64,000 nt of DNA from Halocaridina rubra (lineage: Eukaryota > Arthropoda > Malacostraca > Decapoda > Atyidae), in NCBI GenBank assembly GCA_037179515.1, contig JAXCGZ010007617.1, positions 1 to 64,000 on the forward strand, in the 5' to 3' direction. Made by a program: the position numbers and the translations under genes. This document shows, in pieces, positions 42,517-53,559 of this stretch. Position 1 is the stretch's first letter; each line of letters opens with the position of its first letter. The notes beneath the pieces were generated by a model, which worked only from the letters and a program-made list of their open reading frames with translations, searched no databases and was not told the origin of the DNA.

Positions 42517-43730
42517 TTAGAGAAGTAATCTTTTCTGACTAGTCAAATTGAGGCTAACAACACCAGCTTCCTCATTTGAGGGTAACGACCGTCGACTTAG
42601 TAGATCAGCAAGGTCATTGTCCTTGCAATGGACATGTTGGGCAGTGAATTTGAAAAGATTCAGGTAAAGTGCCCACCTTTTCAGGCGAGGATTTAGCTTG
42701 TCTGCAGTCTGTAAATATAGGAGAGGTTGGTGGTCGGTTCTCAGTGTAAAATGCTGTCCATACAGATGGACTTCAAATTTCTCTATGGCCCAATATGCAG
42801 GTAGAGCTTCCTTCTCCATGGTGGAGTAATTTCGCTCTGCAGGGCGAAGCCTGCAGCTTGCATATCGCACTGGAGCTACTTCTGCTGAGTTGTCTGATTG
42901 GGCTTGCAAGAGCATGGCACCCAGGCCTTTGTCTGAGGCGTTGGTCTGCAAGATAAATGGAAAATCAGGGTTTACCAGTTGTAATACTGGCTCACCCGCC
43001 AATGCTTCTGGGAGCTTGAAAAATGCTCTCTCCGCTTCATCTGTCCATTGGACAGGGGAGGTTTTACCTTGCTTTGAGGAGGTCATTTGCTGCAAATGGG
43101 CAGCGATAGTATTAAAGTAGTGTGGACACTACCCAGGAATGATCTCAGTTGAGTGACAGTAGCAGGTTTCTCCATATCCTTAATAGCTTGTACCCTGTCA
43201 TGTAGAGGGGACATAGCTCCTTCTCCAACCACGTGGCCGAGATACTGCAATTGTGTGAAACCAAACTCACATTTGGAAGGCTTTAAATGAAGTCCATGCT
43301 GGTTTAGACGAGTGAGAACTCTGCGGAGAGTCTCGAGGTGCGATGACCAATCCTGAGAATGCACCAGGATGTCATCTATAAAGCATGAAACATTGTCGAG
43401 ATCCTGTAGTACTATCCTCATGAGTCTGCTGAAGCAGCCAGGGGCATTTACCATACCAAAAGGCATGACCCTGAACTGGTATAGACCATATCTTGTGGAA
43501 AAGGCTGTTAGAAGCTTGGTAGTCTCGCTCAGCGGGACTTGCCAAAATCCACTGGCCAGATCCAATTTGGACAGGTAGCGGGCTTGGGAGAGCAATGAGA
43601 ATATATGCTCGGCGTCAGCAATGGGCTCTCCATCAAAGATGGTACGGGAGTTAAGCTTACGACAGTCAAGGCAGAACCTGTGACTGCAATCTTGCTTACG
43701 CACTGCCAGTAACGGCGAACACCATGGCAA
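42517..43730 (-). pseudogene. pol: RT and RNase H of element G copy C
   Basis: Two open pieces: RT (43730-43083; KLDLASGFWQV and FIDDILVHS intact) and the RT end with RNase H (43095-42517; QTNASDKG where A has QTDASDEG, so the first RNase H Asp has become Asn). A small deletion around 43125, where copies A and D read GYYQRFIPH, shifts the frame. The native stop after SLNLTS is lost and replaced a few codons later. Nothing integrase-like follows. Confidence 0.86.
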
Positions 43731-43744
43731 AATGCTCTTTTCAA

Positions 43745-44683
43745 CTATTCCGAGGCGGACAGCTGGTGGGGAAGACCATAGGAATGCCGAAATGGCTCGG
43801 GGTCAGTCAATCTGACATGATGCTCAAGGGTAGCAGTAATGCCTGGGAGGTCGTTGAAGATGTTCTCATAGTCCTCTAATAGCTTGTTCAGCTGTTCCCA
43901 TTGACTCGGTTGCAGTCTGGAGTTAATAATGCAATTACTCACACTATCCTTTCGGTGTGTGGGAATGGCAGGATCCTTACCATCATCAAAAGATAAGCTT
44001 ATGTCTTCAGTTGCAAGGGCAGAGGCTGCGGCAAGAGGGGCTTCTTCTGAAAAACTCCACTCCCGTAAGTCTGTCTCCACTTCAAAGGTGGAGCATTCCA
44101 ATATAGGAGGTAAGGGGTGGCTATAATGGAGCACCTGTGTTGCTGCAGCCTCGGAGATTCTGTTGATGCTTAGGGCATCTATAAAGGTTGCTGAGAGTGC
44201 CAGCACAGGATCCCTGTGGGCCTCCGGGTCCTCACAATAAAGCTTCAGCTGGTTAATGTGGTATTTCCGGTTATTGCCATCAATATTTAGCACATAATTG
44301 TCAGGGGTCACCCGGTGTACCACAGTGTACGGTCCTTTCCAGCGTAGCATTAGCTTGCGGGTATCTGTTGGAAGAAGTAACAGAGCTGGATCTCCGGGTG
44401 TCAGGGCACGACGCCGCGCACGCTTGTCAAAGAGGAGCTTGGCAGTCTGCTGGTGACCCTTAATGGCTAATTATGCAGTTTTCCAAGCCTTTTAGAGGTG
44501 AGACGAAAACTTCAAAATATACTCATGGACGTCCCTATCATTATCTTCGATGGTAGGTGAATCTCAACATTCTGCCAAGAATTCCACTGGGCCTCTGACC
44601 TTATGACCATAAATCAGCTCAAAAGGCGAGTACCCAGTAGTGTTGTGGGGCGTGTCTCTGAAGGAGAAAAGTGCAGCAGGGAC
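43745..44683 (-). pseudogene. pol: Integrase C terminus and spacer of copy C
   Basis: An open piece (44350-43745) begins LRWKGPYTVVHRVTPDNYVL, the GPY/F-like integrase tail, and continues through the integrase-RT spacer to YGLPHQLS. There a deletion of about 35 nt breaks the start of RT. Between 44683 and 44351 the integrase core end is recognisable (FRDTPHNTTGYSPFELIYGH) after the shared TAA, with another stop near 44470. This confirms that integrase leads into RT. Confidence 0.82.
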
Positions 44684-46000
44684 TTACTTGTCCCACTGCC
44701 TAGGTATATCTATCACTAGCTTGCGCAAACATCGCTTCAATGTCCCGCTATAGCGTTTGCATGCTCCATTTGATTGGGCATGATATGCACTCGTACGAAT
44801 GTGCTTCATTTCTAAAAGGTAACAGAAAGCCTCGAAGTGCCTACTTGTAAACTGACTTCCATTGTCAGAAGTGATCTGCTCAGGAAAACCAACCCTGGAG
44901 CAGATTTCAAATAGGGCATGAGCGACTGCTTCAGTCGTGATAGAAGACAGTGGCACTGCATCTGGGTACCTTGTTGCCAGGTCAACATATACCAGGAGGA
45001 ATTGTTTCCCCGTGAACGAAGCTGGATTAATAGGACCTAATATGTCAACAGCGACCTTGAAAAATGTCTCCATTGAGAGCTTAGTTATCCCCATGGGAAC
45101 TTTCGGTACTTGTGCCGTAGAGGTGGATTGACAGACAGGACAGCAGCCCACATATCTGTCTACCTCGGCGTACATGTTTGGCCATGCAAAAGCCTTCTGA
45201 AGGACGTGCCGAGTTTTTGCTTTGCCTCTTTGTCCACTCAGAGATAAATGTTGTGACACATACATAGCCTGGCGGCGCAAGGAAGCAGGCACCACCAACT
45301 GTTTAAAGGTGTATCCATCTTTAGTCACATGCCTATGAAGTACTCCATCTTCAAAGGCGTAAGTGATCTGGCCTCCTCCTCTCACTGTGAAGGTCCTTCC
45401 CTCGGTGGCCTGCTGCATCCAGCGTTTGAGGCTGGGGCAATCTTGCTGCAATTTGGCAAAGTCTGGACGGGACTTCAATGGCTCTAGAGGTGCATCATCT
45501 GGTAAAGGAGGGGGATACTCTCCGCGTTCCACATTACGTGTACTGACTGCAGCAGACTCAACGGAGTCAGTCGGAGAATTGTCCAAATTCTTGGCATCGA
45601 GGACAGGAGTTGCTGCTGAAATGGCTTCATGCCACTTCCCCCGAGGGAAGTTATAACGAGAAATGTCCTTATGGTAGAGGTCGGCCTGGAAAATAGGAAC
45701 TAGGTTCAGTGCACGACCAAGCAAAACAGGGTACATAAGCCCAATCATTGCCACAGCTGGGGCTTTTCCCTTGTAGTATTTGCAATCCAGGTTAATGACA
45801 CAGCAGCGTTGTACTTGGGGTGTTCCCTCAGCAACCCGCACATGAACGACTTTGCTGGTAAAATTTTCATCCCTGACGAATCTCTCGTCAACAAATATGC
45901 CATTGGCCCCTGTGTCGAGGGCTATCTCAACTTCCACACCATTTATAGTTCCTAGACATTTTGGGATCACCTGAGGATTACCACATTCGGTGAATTCCAC
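44684..46000 (-). pseudogene. pol: Protease and integrase of element G copy C
   Basis: 438-residue open stretch. The protease active site is intact (ALDTGANGIF, about residues 28-37). The integrase zinc finger is present (LSGQRGKAKTRHV ... CCPVCQ), as are the Asp in AVDILGPI and the Asp in SDNGSQF. The third catalytic residue is changed: NGACKRYSG where copy B has NGACERYNG, so Glu has become Lys and this integrase should be inactive. It ends at the same TAA after RQWDK as copy B. The frame is open upstream towards gag, so the listed start is not a real start. Confidence 0.87.
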
Positions 46001-46352
46001 ATTGGCAAGTTTATACGTAGGTTCCTCGGCGTTATCCTCAGTGGCCCTTTTTGGCCTTATTTCTACAGCGTGGCTGGACGGCTATGTGGGCCGCCGCTGT
46101 GTGAGGGAGCTTGGTGGCTCTTAGAGTTTGACTGAAAACCCTGGGAAGGAGGAGCAGAGTAATGGCCTCTACCTCTGAAATGCTGAGGCTTAGGTCTTAC
46201 TGAGCTATCCTTCTTGAGTATGGGTGCATGGCCGTAATAAGGCTTAGGAGTGTAAGGAGGATGTGCTGGACGATGTGAGGTCTGCGAGGGGCCCTTGTGC
46301 TTCTCGTTCCTATGATCTCTTTTCCGGTGAGAATCATGGCTTGCTGCAGGGG
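46001..46352 (-). pseudogene. gag: C-terminal basic region of gag, copy C (downstream of M2)
   Basis: Matches 21810-22170 of copy B (His/Pro/Gln-rich region before protease; landmarks HDSHRKR, PAHPPYTPKPYYGHAP, SQGFQSNSKSH). It is separated from the rest of gag by element M2 and has a short deletion near 46070 (fewer bases than B before HAVEIRPE). Confidence 0.7.
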
Positions 46353-46357
46353 AGATA
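46353..46357. repeat. Target site duplication of M2, left (AGATA)
   Basis: AGATA precedes the M2 5' LTR and is repeated exactly at 50170-50174 after the 3' LTR. The uninterrupted site in copy B reads TGTATCTCCC at about 21786, agreeing with insertion into gag of copy C. Confidence 0.95.
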
Positions 46358-46525
46358 TGTTATGTATAACTTTTGAGCTGATTAATTCGTGCGCTTTGCA
46401 TTGCGCTATTGTTTTGTTGTTTTCACTGGAGTAGAACACGCCATGTCGGACATCTAAGTTTGAGTAATAAAACCTCCACTTTTTCTCACGATTTTAAATG
46501 AATTCCTGTTTTGGAGTATGGAACA
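46358..46525 (+). repeat. 5' LTR of element M2 (168 bp)
   Basis: TGTTATGTATAAC...GGAACA, with CCTGTTTTGG near the end where M1 has a longer, different stretch. The primer site TGGCGACGAGG follows at 46528. Confidence 0.93.
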
Positions 46526-47089
46526 AATGGCGACGAGGTACAAAGGACCAATGCAGTAGCAAAAGGAACTTCTGGTTTGCAGTATTTAAGTGAAGTTTTT
46601 GCAGTTTTGAGGTAGCCGGTAAATTGGGTAAGCTTCTGACTTCCGAGATTTTCGTTCCCGTGGCCACCCTCATGTTTTGATCAAGTTTTGCAGTTAGCAT
46701 TGGAGACTTCATAGATGCCGTATTATAACTGTTTAAGCCTAATGCTGACGATTTTTTCAAGATTGGAAAGCTATAGTGATTATTTTCCAAGGTGTACCCT
46801 AGATTGATGATAGCCTATGGTAGGCCAATTGTGTTTATCGGTAACCTTGTTTCCAGTGTTTTGTGTACGGTAGCCTTGATTGATTATAGCCTACCGTAAG
46901 CATATGGTGCTTAACCCCAGTGCTTTGAGGAATGGAGTAAAACAAATTGCATATAGGCCTAGCCTAGTTCTATGATGTTTTGCTTATGTTGTCAGTGCTA
47001 TAATATTTAGCCTATTCTGTCTGTGCCATGATTGCATGTTGTGTATTTTGAGATTATTTCCAGTTCACCCAGTGACTTAGCCTATAATC

Positions 47090-49345
47090 ATGCCTCAAGA
47101 AAATGAAAATAGGGCTAACCGCAGAGTGAACATTGATCATTTTAATCCTTCAAAGATTTCTTTTGAATTGTGGTTAAGTTTGTTGGAAGCAAATTTTTTA
47201 AATTTGGAAATAACTGAGGCAAATAGTAAAAAAAATTTACTTCTGGTTTCTATTGGTACTGAAGTTTATGCTATTTTAGGAAACATTTGTGCCCCAGATT
47301 TACCACATACTAAGTCGTATGAGGATTTATGCAAATTACTTAAGGCACATTATGATGTAAAGCCTAGTTATCATAGAAGTTTATTGGCTTTTCAACAAAG
47401 GAGGAAAAAAGGAGGTGAGACATTAAAAGATTTGTATGCAGACCTGAAGTGTCTAGCCAAAGACTGTGATTTTGGTAGCAACTTTGATTCTCGTGTGCGG
47501 GATCAGTTGTTTATGGCTCTTGAAAATGAGGTTTATTTTTCAAATCTGGTTGCTGAAAATCTAAATTTGAAGGTTATGTCTTCTATCCAAATAGTTGAGA
47601 GAGTTTTGAATTTTGAACAAGCTTATGTTTCTGAAAAGGCTGGTGTTGTTCAAAAGGTTAAAACCCCAACCAGGCCCATGGTGTACCCTCATGATAGTGC
47701 AAAATGTCGCTTTAAGAATTTAACATGTAATTTATGTGGTAAGAAAGGACATTTAAAACAAGTTTGTTGGAAGGCTTCAAAAGATGTCAAAGGTAATGTG
47801 AAGCCAAAGCCAGTAAAAGAAAGTTTTAATAAGGCTTCTGAGAAAAAACATAAGGTTAAAGTTAAAGCAGTAGACAAGGTAGCAGTTTCCAGTGATACTG
47901 ATGAAGAAAGACTGTTGTCAGTAAAAAATGTCAATGCTATTGGTAAAGATGAAGTGAATATTTTGGTTAATGGTAAGTTTGTACCTTTTGAGGTGGATAC
48001 AGGTGCTGCTGTGAGTACCTTGACTAAAGATTGGGTTCATAATTTGGGATTGTCCATTGTAGATTGTAATAAAATGTTAAATGCTTATGATGATCTCAAA
48101 ATAAATGTTTTGGGTAAAGTTGGAGTGGATGTTTACTATAATTCTCTGCAAGTGAAACAGACATTTTATGTTGTAGGGAATCATAATTCTAACTTATGTG
48201 GCAAAGATTTGATGCCAAAAATAGGTATTTATTTGTCTGGTATTAATGATTCTTCTAAAATTTCTAAAGTCAATGGTTCTGTGGTAGAATTGTTGAATGA
48301 TTATGAAGTTAATCTTAATAAACCCATTTCAGATATTACAGCTCACATTCATGTTAAGAGTGATGTAGTTCCAAAATTCAGAAAACACAGATCAGTTCCA
48401 ATTCACTATAAACCTTTAGTTGAAGATGCTTTAAATAAACTGATTGTAGATGATATAGTTGAGCCTGTTAACCATAGTGAGTGGGCTGCCCCCATTGTTA
48501 CTGTGTTGAAATCGGATAAGGAGTCTGTACGTATCTGTGGAGATTTTAAAGAATTGAATAAATGTATATCATGTGACCAATATCCATTACCTAAAACAGA
48601 TGAGTTGTTAGCATCTATTGGTAAGGGAAAGATTTTTTCTACTATTGATTTAAAAAATGCATATTTACAGATTTCTGTGAGTGAAGAAAGCCAAAAGTAT
48701 TTAGTAGTAAATACACATAAAGGTTTGTTTAAGTACAAAAGATTACCTTTTGGTCTTTCTTCTTCCCCAGCTATATTTCAGAGATTTATGGCTAACCTGT
48801 TGAAAGATGTAGAGGGAGTTGATGCTTATTTGGATGACATTATTGTAAGTGGTGAATCTGAAGAGCAGCATGATCTTAGGTTTATTGAAGTGTTAAAATT
48901 TTTGCAAGAGCATAATGTTCAGATTAACAAGAAAAAATGTGCTGTTAAGGTTTCTTCTTTAGAATATCTTGAATTTTGTATCTCAGGTGAAGGAATCAAA
49001 CCTTCCCCTAAGAAGGTCAAAGCTATTCTAGATTCTCCACCCCCTACTTCTGTTGCAGAGTTGCAATCTTTTATTGGAATGTTGATATATTATTGTAAAT
49101 TCATTAAGAATTTTTCTTCCAAGCTGGCCCCCTTGTATGAATTGCTAAAAAAGAATAAAGTTTTTAAATGGTCTGAACTTGAAAACAAAGCTTTTGAAAT
49201 TGTAAAATCGGAGTTATCAAAAGGTCCCCTTTTGGCTAATTATGATGGTAATAGTCCACTAGTTGTTGAAGTGGATGCGTCTCCTATTGGTGTAGGATGT
49301 GTATTGTTGCAAAAAATTATAGAAAGAGTATGCATAGTAGTATAG
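47090..49345 (+). CDS. gag-pol: gag-pol of element M2, truncated in RNase H
   Basis: A single 751-residue frame shows the native organisation. Gag capsid region is at 15-190 and one CCHC zinc knuckle at about 216-229 (CNLCGKKGHLKQVC). Protease DTGA lies near residue 303, and RT with YLDDIIVSG near 580. The start of RNase H (VEVDASPIG) ends in LLQKI where the 1150-bp deletion throws the frame into a stop. Protease and RT catalytic residues are intact; one glycine in YLGF is Glu (YLEF). Gag and pol fused in one frame without frameshift or stop is a useful family character. Confidence 0.92.
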   Translation: MPQENENRANRRVNIDHFNPSKISFELWLSLLEANFLNLEITEANSKKNLLLVSIGTEVYAILGNICAPDLPHTKSYEDLCKLLKAHYDVKPSYHRSLLAFQQRRKKGGETLKDLYADLKCLAKDCDFGSNFDSRVRDQLFMALENEVYFSNLVAENLNLKVMSSIQIVERVLNFEQAYVSEKAGVVQKVKTPTRPMVYPHDSAKCRFKNLTCNLCGKKGHLKQVCWKASKDVKGNVKPKPVKESFNKASEKKHKVKVKAVDKVAVSSDTDEERLLSVKNVNAIGKDEVNILVNGKFVPFEVDTGAAVSTLTKDWVHNLGLSIVDCNKMLNAYDDLKINVLGKVGVDVYYNSLQVKQTFYVVGNHNSNLCGKDLMPKIGIYLSGINDSSKISKVNGSVVELLNDYEVNLNKPISDITAHIHVKSDVVPKFRKHRSVPIHYKPLVEDALNKLIVDDIVEPVNHSEWAAPIVTVLKSDKESVRICGDFKELNKCISCDQYPLPKTDELLASIGKGKIFSTIDLKNAYLQISVSEESQKYLVVNTHKGLFKYKRLPFGLSSSPAIFQRFMANLLKDVEGVDAYLDDIIVSGESEEQHDLRFIEVLKFLQEHNVQINKKKCAVKVSSLEYLEFCISGEGIKPSPKKVKAILDSPPPTSVAELQSFIGMLIYYCKFIKNFSSKLAPLYELLKKNKVFKWSELENKAFEIVKSELSKGPLLANYDGNSPLVVEVDASPIGVGCVLLQKIIERVCIVV

Positions 49346-49920
49346 GTAAATCACCAGCAGAGTTACTATTTGGAAGATGTTTTAAAACAACTTTAGTATC
49401 TGTAAAATGTTCCCCTAACAAAGACAGAGACCTGGAAAAATTGTCAAAGAAAGTTTTCTCTGAAGGGACAAATATGTACAATGTTGGTGATGCAGTTTTT
49501 GCTAAAAATTTTGGGAAGGGAGAGTCTTGGATTGAAGGTAAAATTATTGAAGTGCTTGGTGTAAGAAATTATTTGGTGCAAGTTCATGATTTTGGTAATA
49601 TATCATGGAAGAGGCATCATGATCAGCTTATGCCTAGATTTACTGCTACTTGCATTAAGACACCTAGAGAGTCTCCAATGCCTTTAGGTTCTTCGAATGT
49701 AAGTAATTATTCCTATGCCTCTAGTTCCACTAATGATGTTGAAGTATCTTCACAAAAGTGTGATGTTTCAGTTCAACCTGATAGTAATTGTATTGAGTCT
49801 GAAGACACAGTCTCAGAAACTGAAAGGTGTGGTGTGAATGATAAACAGATTGTATCACCATCTCCAGTATTACGGAGATCAAAGAGAATTATTAAGCCAC
49901 CAGAAAAATTAAATTTGTAA
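49297..49920 (+). pseudogene. pol: Integrase C-terminal remnant of element M2
   Basis: From about 49318 the frame restarts in integrase downstream of the catalytic Glu: YRKSMHSSIGKSPAELLFG, then a small SH3-like tail (VGDAVFAKNFGKGESWIEGK) and the Ser/Lys-rich C terminus ending PPEKLNL, as in M1. It is out of frame with the upstream gag-pol. Confidence 0.85.
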
Positions 49921-50001
49921 TGTCTTTTGTTGCCATAATATATTGATATTTTTCTGATCTATTTTTGATAAGTTTTGTATGTCTTTTCTTGGAGGGAGGA
50001 A

Positions 50002-50169
50002 TGTTATGTATAAATTTTGAGCTGATTAATTCGTGCGCTTTGCATTGCGCTATTGTTTTGTGGTTTTTACTGGAGTAGAACACGCCATGTCGGACATCTA
50101 AGTTTGAGTAATAAAACCTCCACTTTTTCTCACGATTTTAAATGAATTCCTGTTTTGGAGTATGGAACA
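50002..50169 (+). repeat. 3' LTR of element M2 (168 bp)
   Basis: TGTTATGTATAAATTTT...GGAACA; about three substitutions relative to the 5' LTR. Followed by the duplication AGATA at 50170-50174. Confidence 0.93.
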
Positions 50170-50174
50170 AGATA

Positions 50175-51076
50175 CAACTGTGAGGACGAACTTTAGAATC
50201 GGCCCTTCTTGCCCTCATAACATCACACAGACGTACTCCAGGCTGGTTGTGCTTGAGGTACTCATCCACAGGGGCTAAACTTTTCTCGTAGTTGATCTCA
50301 TCCTTAAGCTGAGTCTTTACATATGCAACAACATCTGGAGGAAGTTCATTGACAATTGCATCAAACATCAAGAGCGCATACAACATCTCTCGAGGACACT
50401 TTGCAACCCGTAACCAATCATTAAAGAGGCAAGCCTTGCGTTTGCCAAAGGTACTACAGTTCTCCTACTTCAATGGGAAAGCAGAAATATACCTAGCACA
50501 ACACTCAGCTGGTGAAAGGTTCTGTGAGGCCAGGAGTGTGCTTTTAACTTTCTCATATTCATTCAGTTGCATTTGGTCGAGTTCATTGACCAGGGCAAGC
50601 AGATGGGGTGGCATGGAGGCGAGCAGCCAACGACTCTTCTCAGCCTCTGTGCCTTCGCTAAGTGCCGCAAGACTTTCAAAAGAGCGGATGTATGTATCAA
50701 GCGGTTGCATGCCGTCGTCTTCATATTTCTGTATTGGGGAGGGCCTCTCACGAGGCTGGTTTCCATTCCCAGTTGAAGGACCACTGTCTGGGAATCCTGC
50801 TTGAAGCCGAGCAAGCGCAAGCTCATGTTCATGTTGTGCTTGTGCCTCATAACGTTGTGCTTGTACCTCATCACGTTGTGCTTGTGCCTCATCACTTGCT
50901 CTCTTCTCCAGCTTATCTCGGCGTTCAACCATCTTCTCATGAGCCCATTCGAAGAGCTTCTGCCCTGGGGAAAGACCGTATCTCTCACCCCTAGCAATCA
51001 TTATGCCCAGGTAACGCTCCTCATCGAATGTTTCGATGGATTCCATGTTTGTTTCCTGTGACTGCCTGGTTTCCAT
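50175..51076 (-). pseudogene. gag: gag of element G copy C, N-terminal and capsid part
   Basis: The start at 51076 (METRQSQETN) matches copy B; a further upstream in-frame ATG at 51121 is not conserved. Coiled-coil-like EAQAQ repeats are followed by the SCAN-like capsid (PLDTYIRSFESLA, EYEKVKSTLLA, LSPAECCARYISAFP). A TAG at about 50467 interrupts where copy B has a Glu codon; the capsid continues to LAPVDEYLKHNQPG and is then cut by M2. Confidence 0.83.
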
Positions 51077-52142
51077 GGTGGTTTCCTTTACAGTCAACAA
51101 CGAAGTGCCATATACAACCACAAAAAAAACAAATCTCTACAATAGTAGAAAAAAATGAAAAACCACACAACACCAAGGAGAGAAAAAAATTCAACACCAC
51201 AGTTCAAACTTAAACGTAAAAGTGATCTCAAAACCTCACCATTAAAGAGACTCAAAATACAATCAAGTGCAACAGCAGCAAAATGTTGCAAAACAGTGCA
51301 TGAAACACTGATAATACAGGATGGCAGTCGTGCCTGCTTAACAGCAATATGTGGCAGTACCTGCGGTTATGGTGCAATTACAGACTAGCACCGAGTGCCA
51401 GAGAATACAAACAAGTACAGTAGCGGTCGTGCCTGCGTATGAGCACGTATATGGCAGTACCCACAAATAAAATGTAAGTAAAATACTGGAGTGTTACCAA
51501 AAGGGCACAGATCCTATGCAAAATACACCAAAGATAAGCTAACGGCTTACTAGGCAGCCAGATTACACATTTCTACTAATAATGAGAAAATTTATTTTCA
51601 AGTGACAACTCAGACACATGAAAGGCTTAGTCTAGGCTCGATAAATGACACCAAAGTTTTTCTTCCCAATCTATGAGCAGTCAATGCTTGAATATAAAAC
51701 ACAATTATAAGCAAAATACTTAATATGCCTACTCTCAATTCCTAAATCCTAAGGAAATATAAACAATTCTTAAAAAGTATCACCGTTTAACGGATATATA
51801 AAACATGAATACTTTAAAACTCAATCTTATCACGCAAATAAATGAAATTTTAAATAACATCGTCTTCTCGTCATGCAAGATTTCTTAAGTCTGTTACCCC
51901 ATAATCTCATGTAGTTTTCCTGAAATTTTGTTTACCACATGGGAAACAAGAAAATTTTAGTTACCATAATTAATTTTGAAATTAAAAAAAAAATTCTGAT
52001 CCGCAACGTCTCTAGTGGTAAAATTTTTGTGTGTAGCTTATGCTTCATTCATTTCAATAATCGAACCAATAGAAATCGGGTTTCGTGTGCAATGTTAAAA
52101 AGCAAAATAAAAATAAATATCAAAATCAGTCTGTCTGCTCGG
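51077..52142 (-). other. Untranslated leader of copy C with a single 137-bp-type unit
   Basis: Collinear with 19644-20879 of copy B. Only one leader unit (about 51260-51380) is present, against two in B and three in F. No conserved ORF. Confidence 0.75.
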
Positions 52143-52160
52143 GTCCCTGTTCGGGCGCCA
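52143..52160 (-). promoter_or_regulatory. Primer binding site of copy C, tRNA-Lys type
   Basis: Reverse complement is TGGCGCCCGAACAGGGAC, 4 nt (ATAT) inside the LTR end. This 18-mer is the known lysine-tRNA primer complement used by several retroviruses and retrotransposons. Confidence 0.9.
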
Positions 52161-52164
52161 ATAT

Positions 52165-53559
52165 TGTTGGGGGAATGGGGAGTTGTTAAGATTCTGTAAG
52201 GGGACTCAAAGTACTGAGCTCGGTTAAGAGCTTCTAAACAGACAGGATAGATATTTGTACTTGAACACCCCACCCGTATACCACTACTCGGTTACATGAA
52301 ACTCAGAATTCAACTTTCTTTTAATTTTGGAAATGCAATGACATTAAAAGAATTGGATAAAATTTTTTTTAAATTAAATTTTATAAAATGCTGCCTCAAA
52401 TCCTGGAGGTGGTGAGCACGATTTCGTTTCCCGGCACCACAGATGTATGCCAAGACTTTGGCCTCAACTCAACGATAACCTCTGTCACACAGGCAGGGTA
52501 GAATAGAGGACACTGCAATTGCAGAAACAGAAACGACACACTGTTAATAATGGGAAACTGAAAGCATGTGCACACATATTAGGGGTTTCCAATATTATTC
52601 TACTGGATAAAATATATTGGTTAGTTACAGCTAACCAGAAATATTTATGCTACCATAGTAGCATACAAAACCATTATTCTTTGCTGGTATTGCTGGTATT
52701 AAAGGAAAACAATTTATTCACAATAAATGAAGAATAAGCAAGACAAATACAGTACTGTATGTATTCCTTAAATTGTGGGCAACCACAAAATGTGCAATGC
52801 ATATTACTGATTTGCAATTAATATGGTAAAACACTCTATTTATGATAAAGGAAGTATCTACGAGATAAATACAGTATTCATTCACTTTTAGTTATCAAGA
52901 ACTGTTTGCAATGAAAAAAGGGGGGGGGGGCGGCAAAACCACCTTTTGAAGTATTTGCATTTTATAACTCAAGACACTTTATCCCCAACATATGAAGAAT
53001 TAGCAAGATGAATACAGTATGCGTTCATTAGATTGTGGTTAACAGGAAATATTTGCAAAGCCAACAGGGCAAAATTACCTTTTAATTGTTTGCAATTTAA
53101 CACGTTGGTTAAATGATTAATTATTTGCAGTTTATATAGCAAATAGCTTTATTCACGAGTTTTTTTTATGTAAAACACTTTATTTACAATGATAGAAAAG
53201 GGTGAAATGAAATTAGAATTTGTTAGGAGAAGGAATAGGGTTTTTTACGGGCTCATAACCAGTCTTCAGAGGATGAGATTTTCGTTTATCACATTCAATG
53301 AAAGAAACTTCTTAACAATGTATATCAGCTGTAATTTCCAGGTTAAGGAATTAACTTTGGCAATTGAAATTCCAGTTAGGTAATCTACAAAATTTTGTAT
53401 GTATGGGAATGGAATCTGAGAAAAAATCCGTAGGATTTAGCCAGTAACGAATGTAACTAATTCTCGAAAAACCAATTTGCTTGACCCACGAGCTTTACCA
53501 TACACTATCCCTCACCTTGCTTGAGCCAGATGAATTCCTGTGAAGATGCCACGTAAATA
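52165..53559 (-). repeat. 5' LTR of copy C, lacking its first about 520-550 bp
   Basis: Runs from TGTTGGGGGAATGG to GCCACGTAAATA (plus reading), then changes to plus-strand RT sequence of copy D. Overlap at the junction is ATA (53557-53559). U3, including the promoter, is lost. Confidence 0.88.

Larger units (their letters stand above)
46358..50169 (+). mobile_element. Element M2: deletion derivative of the Mag-like Gypsy, nested in copy C
   Basis: 3812 bp with 168-bp LTRs, identical primer site and polypurine tract to M1, and a perfect 5-bp duplication. Compared with M1 it lacks 1150 bp (M1 36623-37772): the junction carries the 4-bp overlap AATT, so RNase H and nearly all integrase are gone. 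The deletion is not a multiple of three. The LTRs differ at about three positions. It is non-autonomous but could in principle be mobilised by a full M element. Confidence 0.93.
39811..53559 (-). mobile_element. Element G copy C: Gmr1-like Ty3/Gypsy retrotransposon with nested M2
   Basis: Minus-strand order: 5' LTR (53559-52165, truncated), primer site, leader, gag, [M2 insertion 46358-50169], end of gag, protease, integrase, RT, RNase H, 3' UTR and 3' LTR (41894-39811). Without M2 and its extra duplication it is about 9.9 kb. Its domain order independently repeats that of copy B. Its 5' LTR is cut at about 53557 and joined to copy D in opposite orientation, so no target duplication can be tested. 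The 3' LTR interrupts a Tigger fragment. Confidence 0.9.

Noticed and set aside
50662..51061. Antisense ORFs opposite gag (about 86-151 residues) and opposite RT (for example 938-1186)
   Set aside because: Shadows of the repeat-rich or GC-rich sense frame; no conserved features.
52143..52160. Endogenous retrovirus or lentivirus suggested by the lysine-tRNA primer site
   Set aside because: Pol order, sequence style and absence of any env ORF indicate a Ty3/Gypsy retrotransposon; the primer site alone is shared across many elements.
52916..52932. G-rich run as a possible G-quadruplex or regulatory element in the copy C LTR
   Set aside because: It is a single expanded G homopolymer at a place where other LTRs have fewer Gs; likely slippage.
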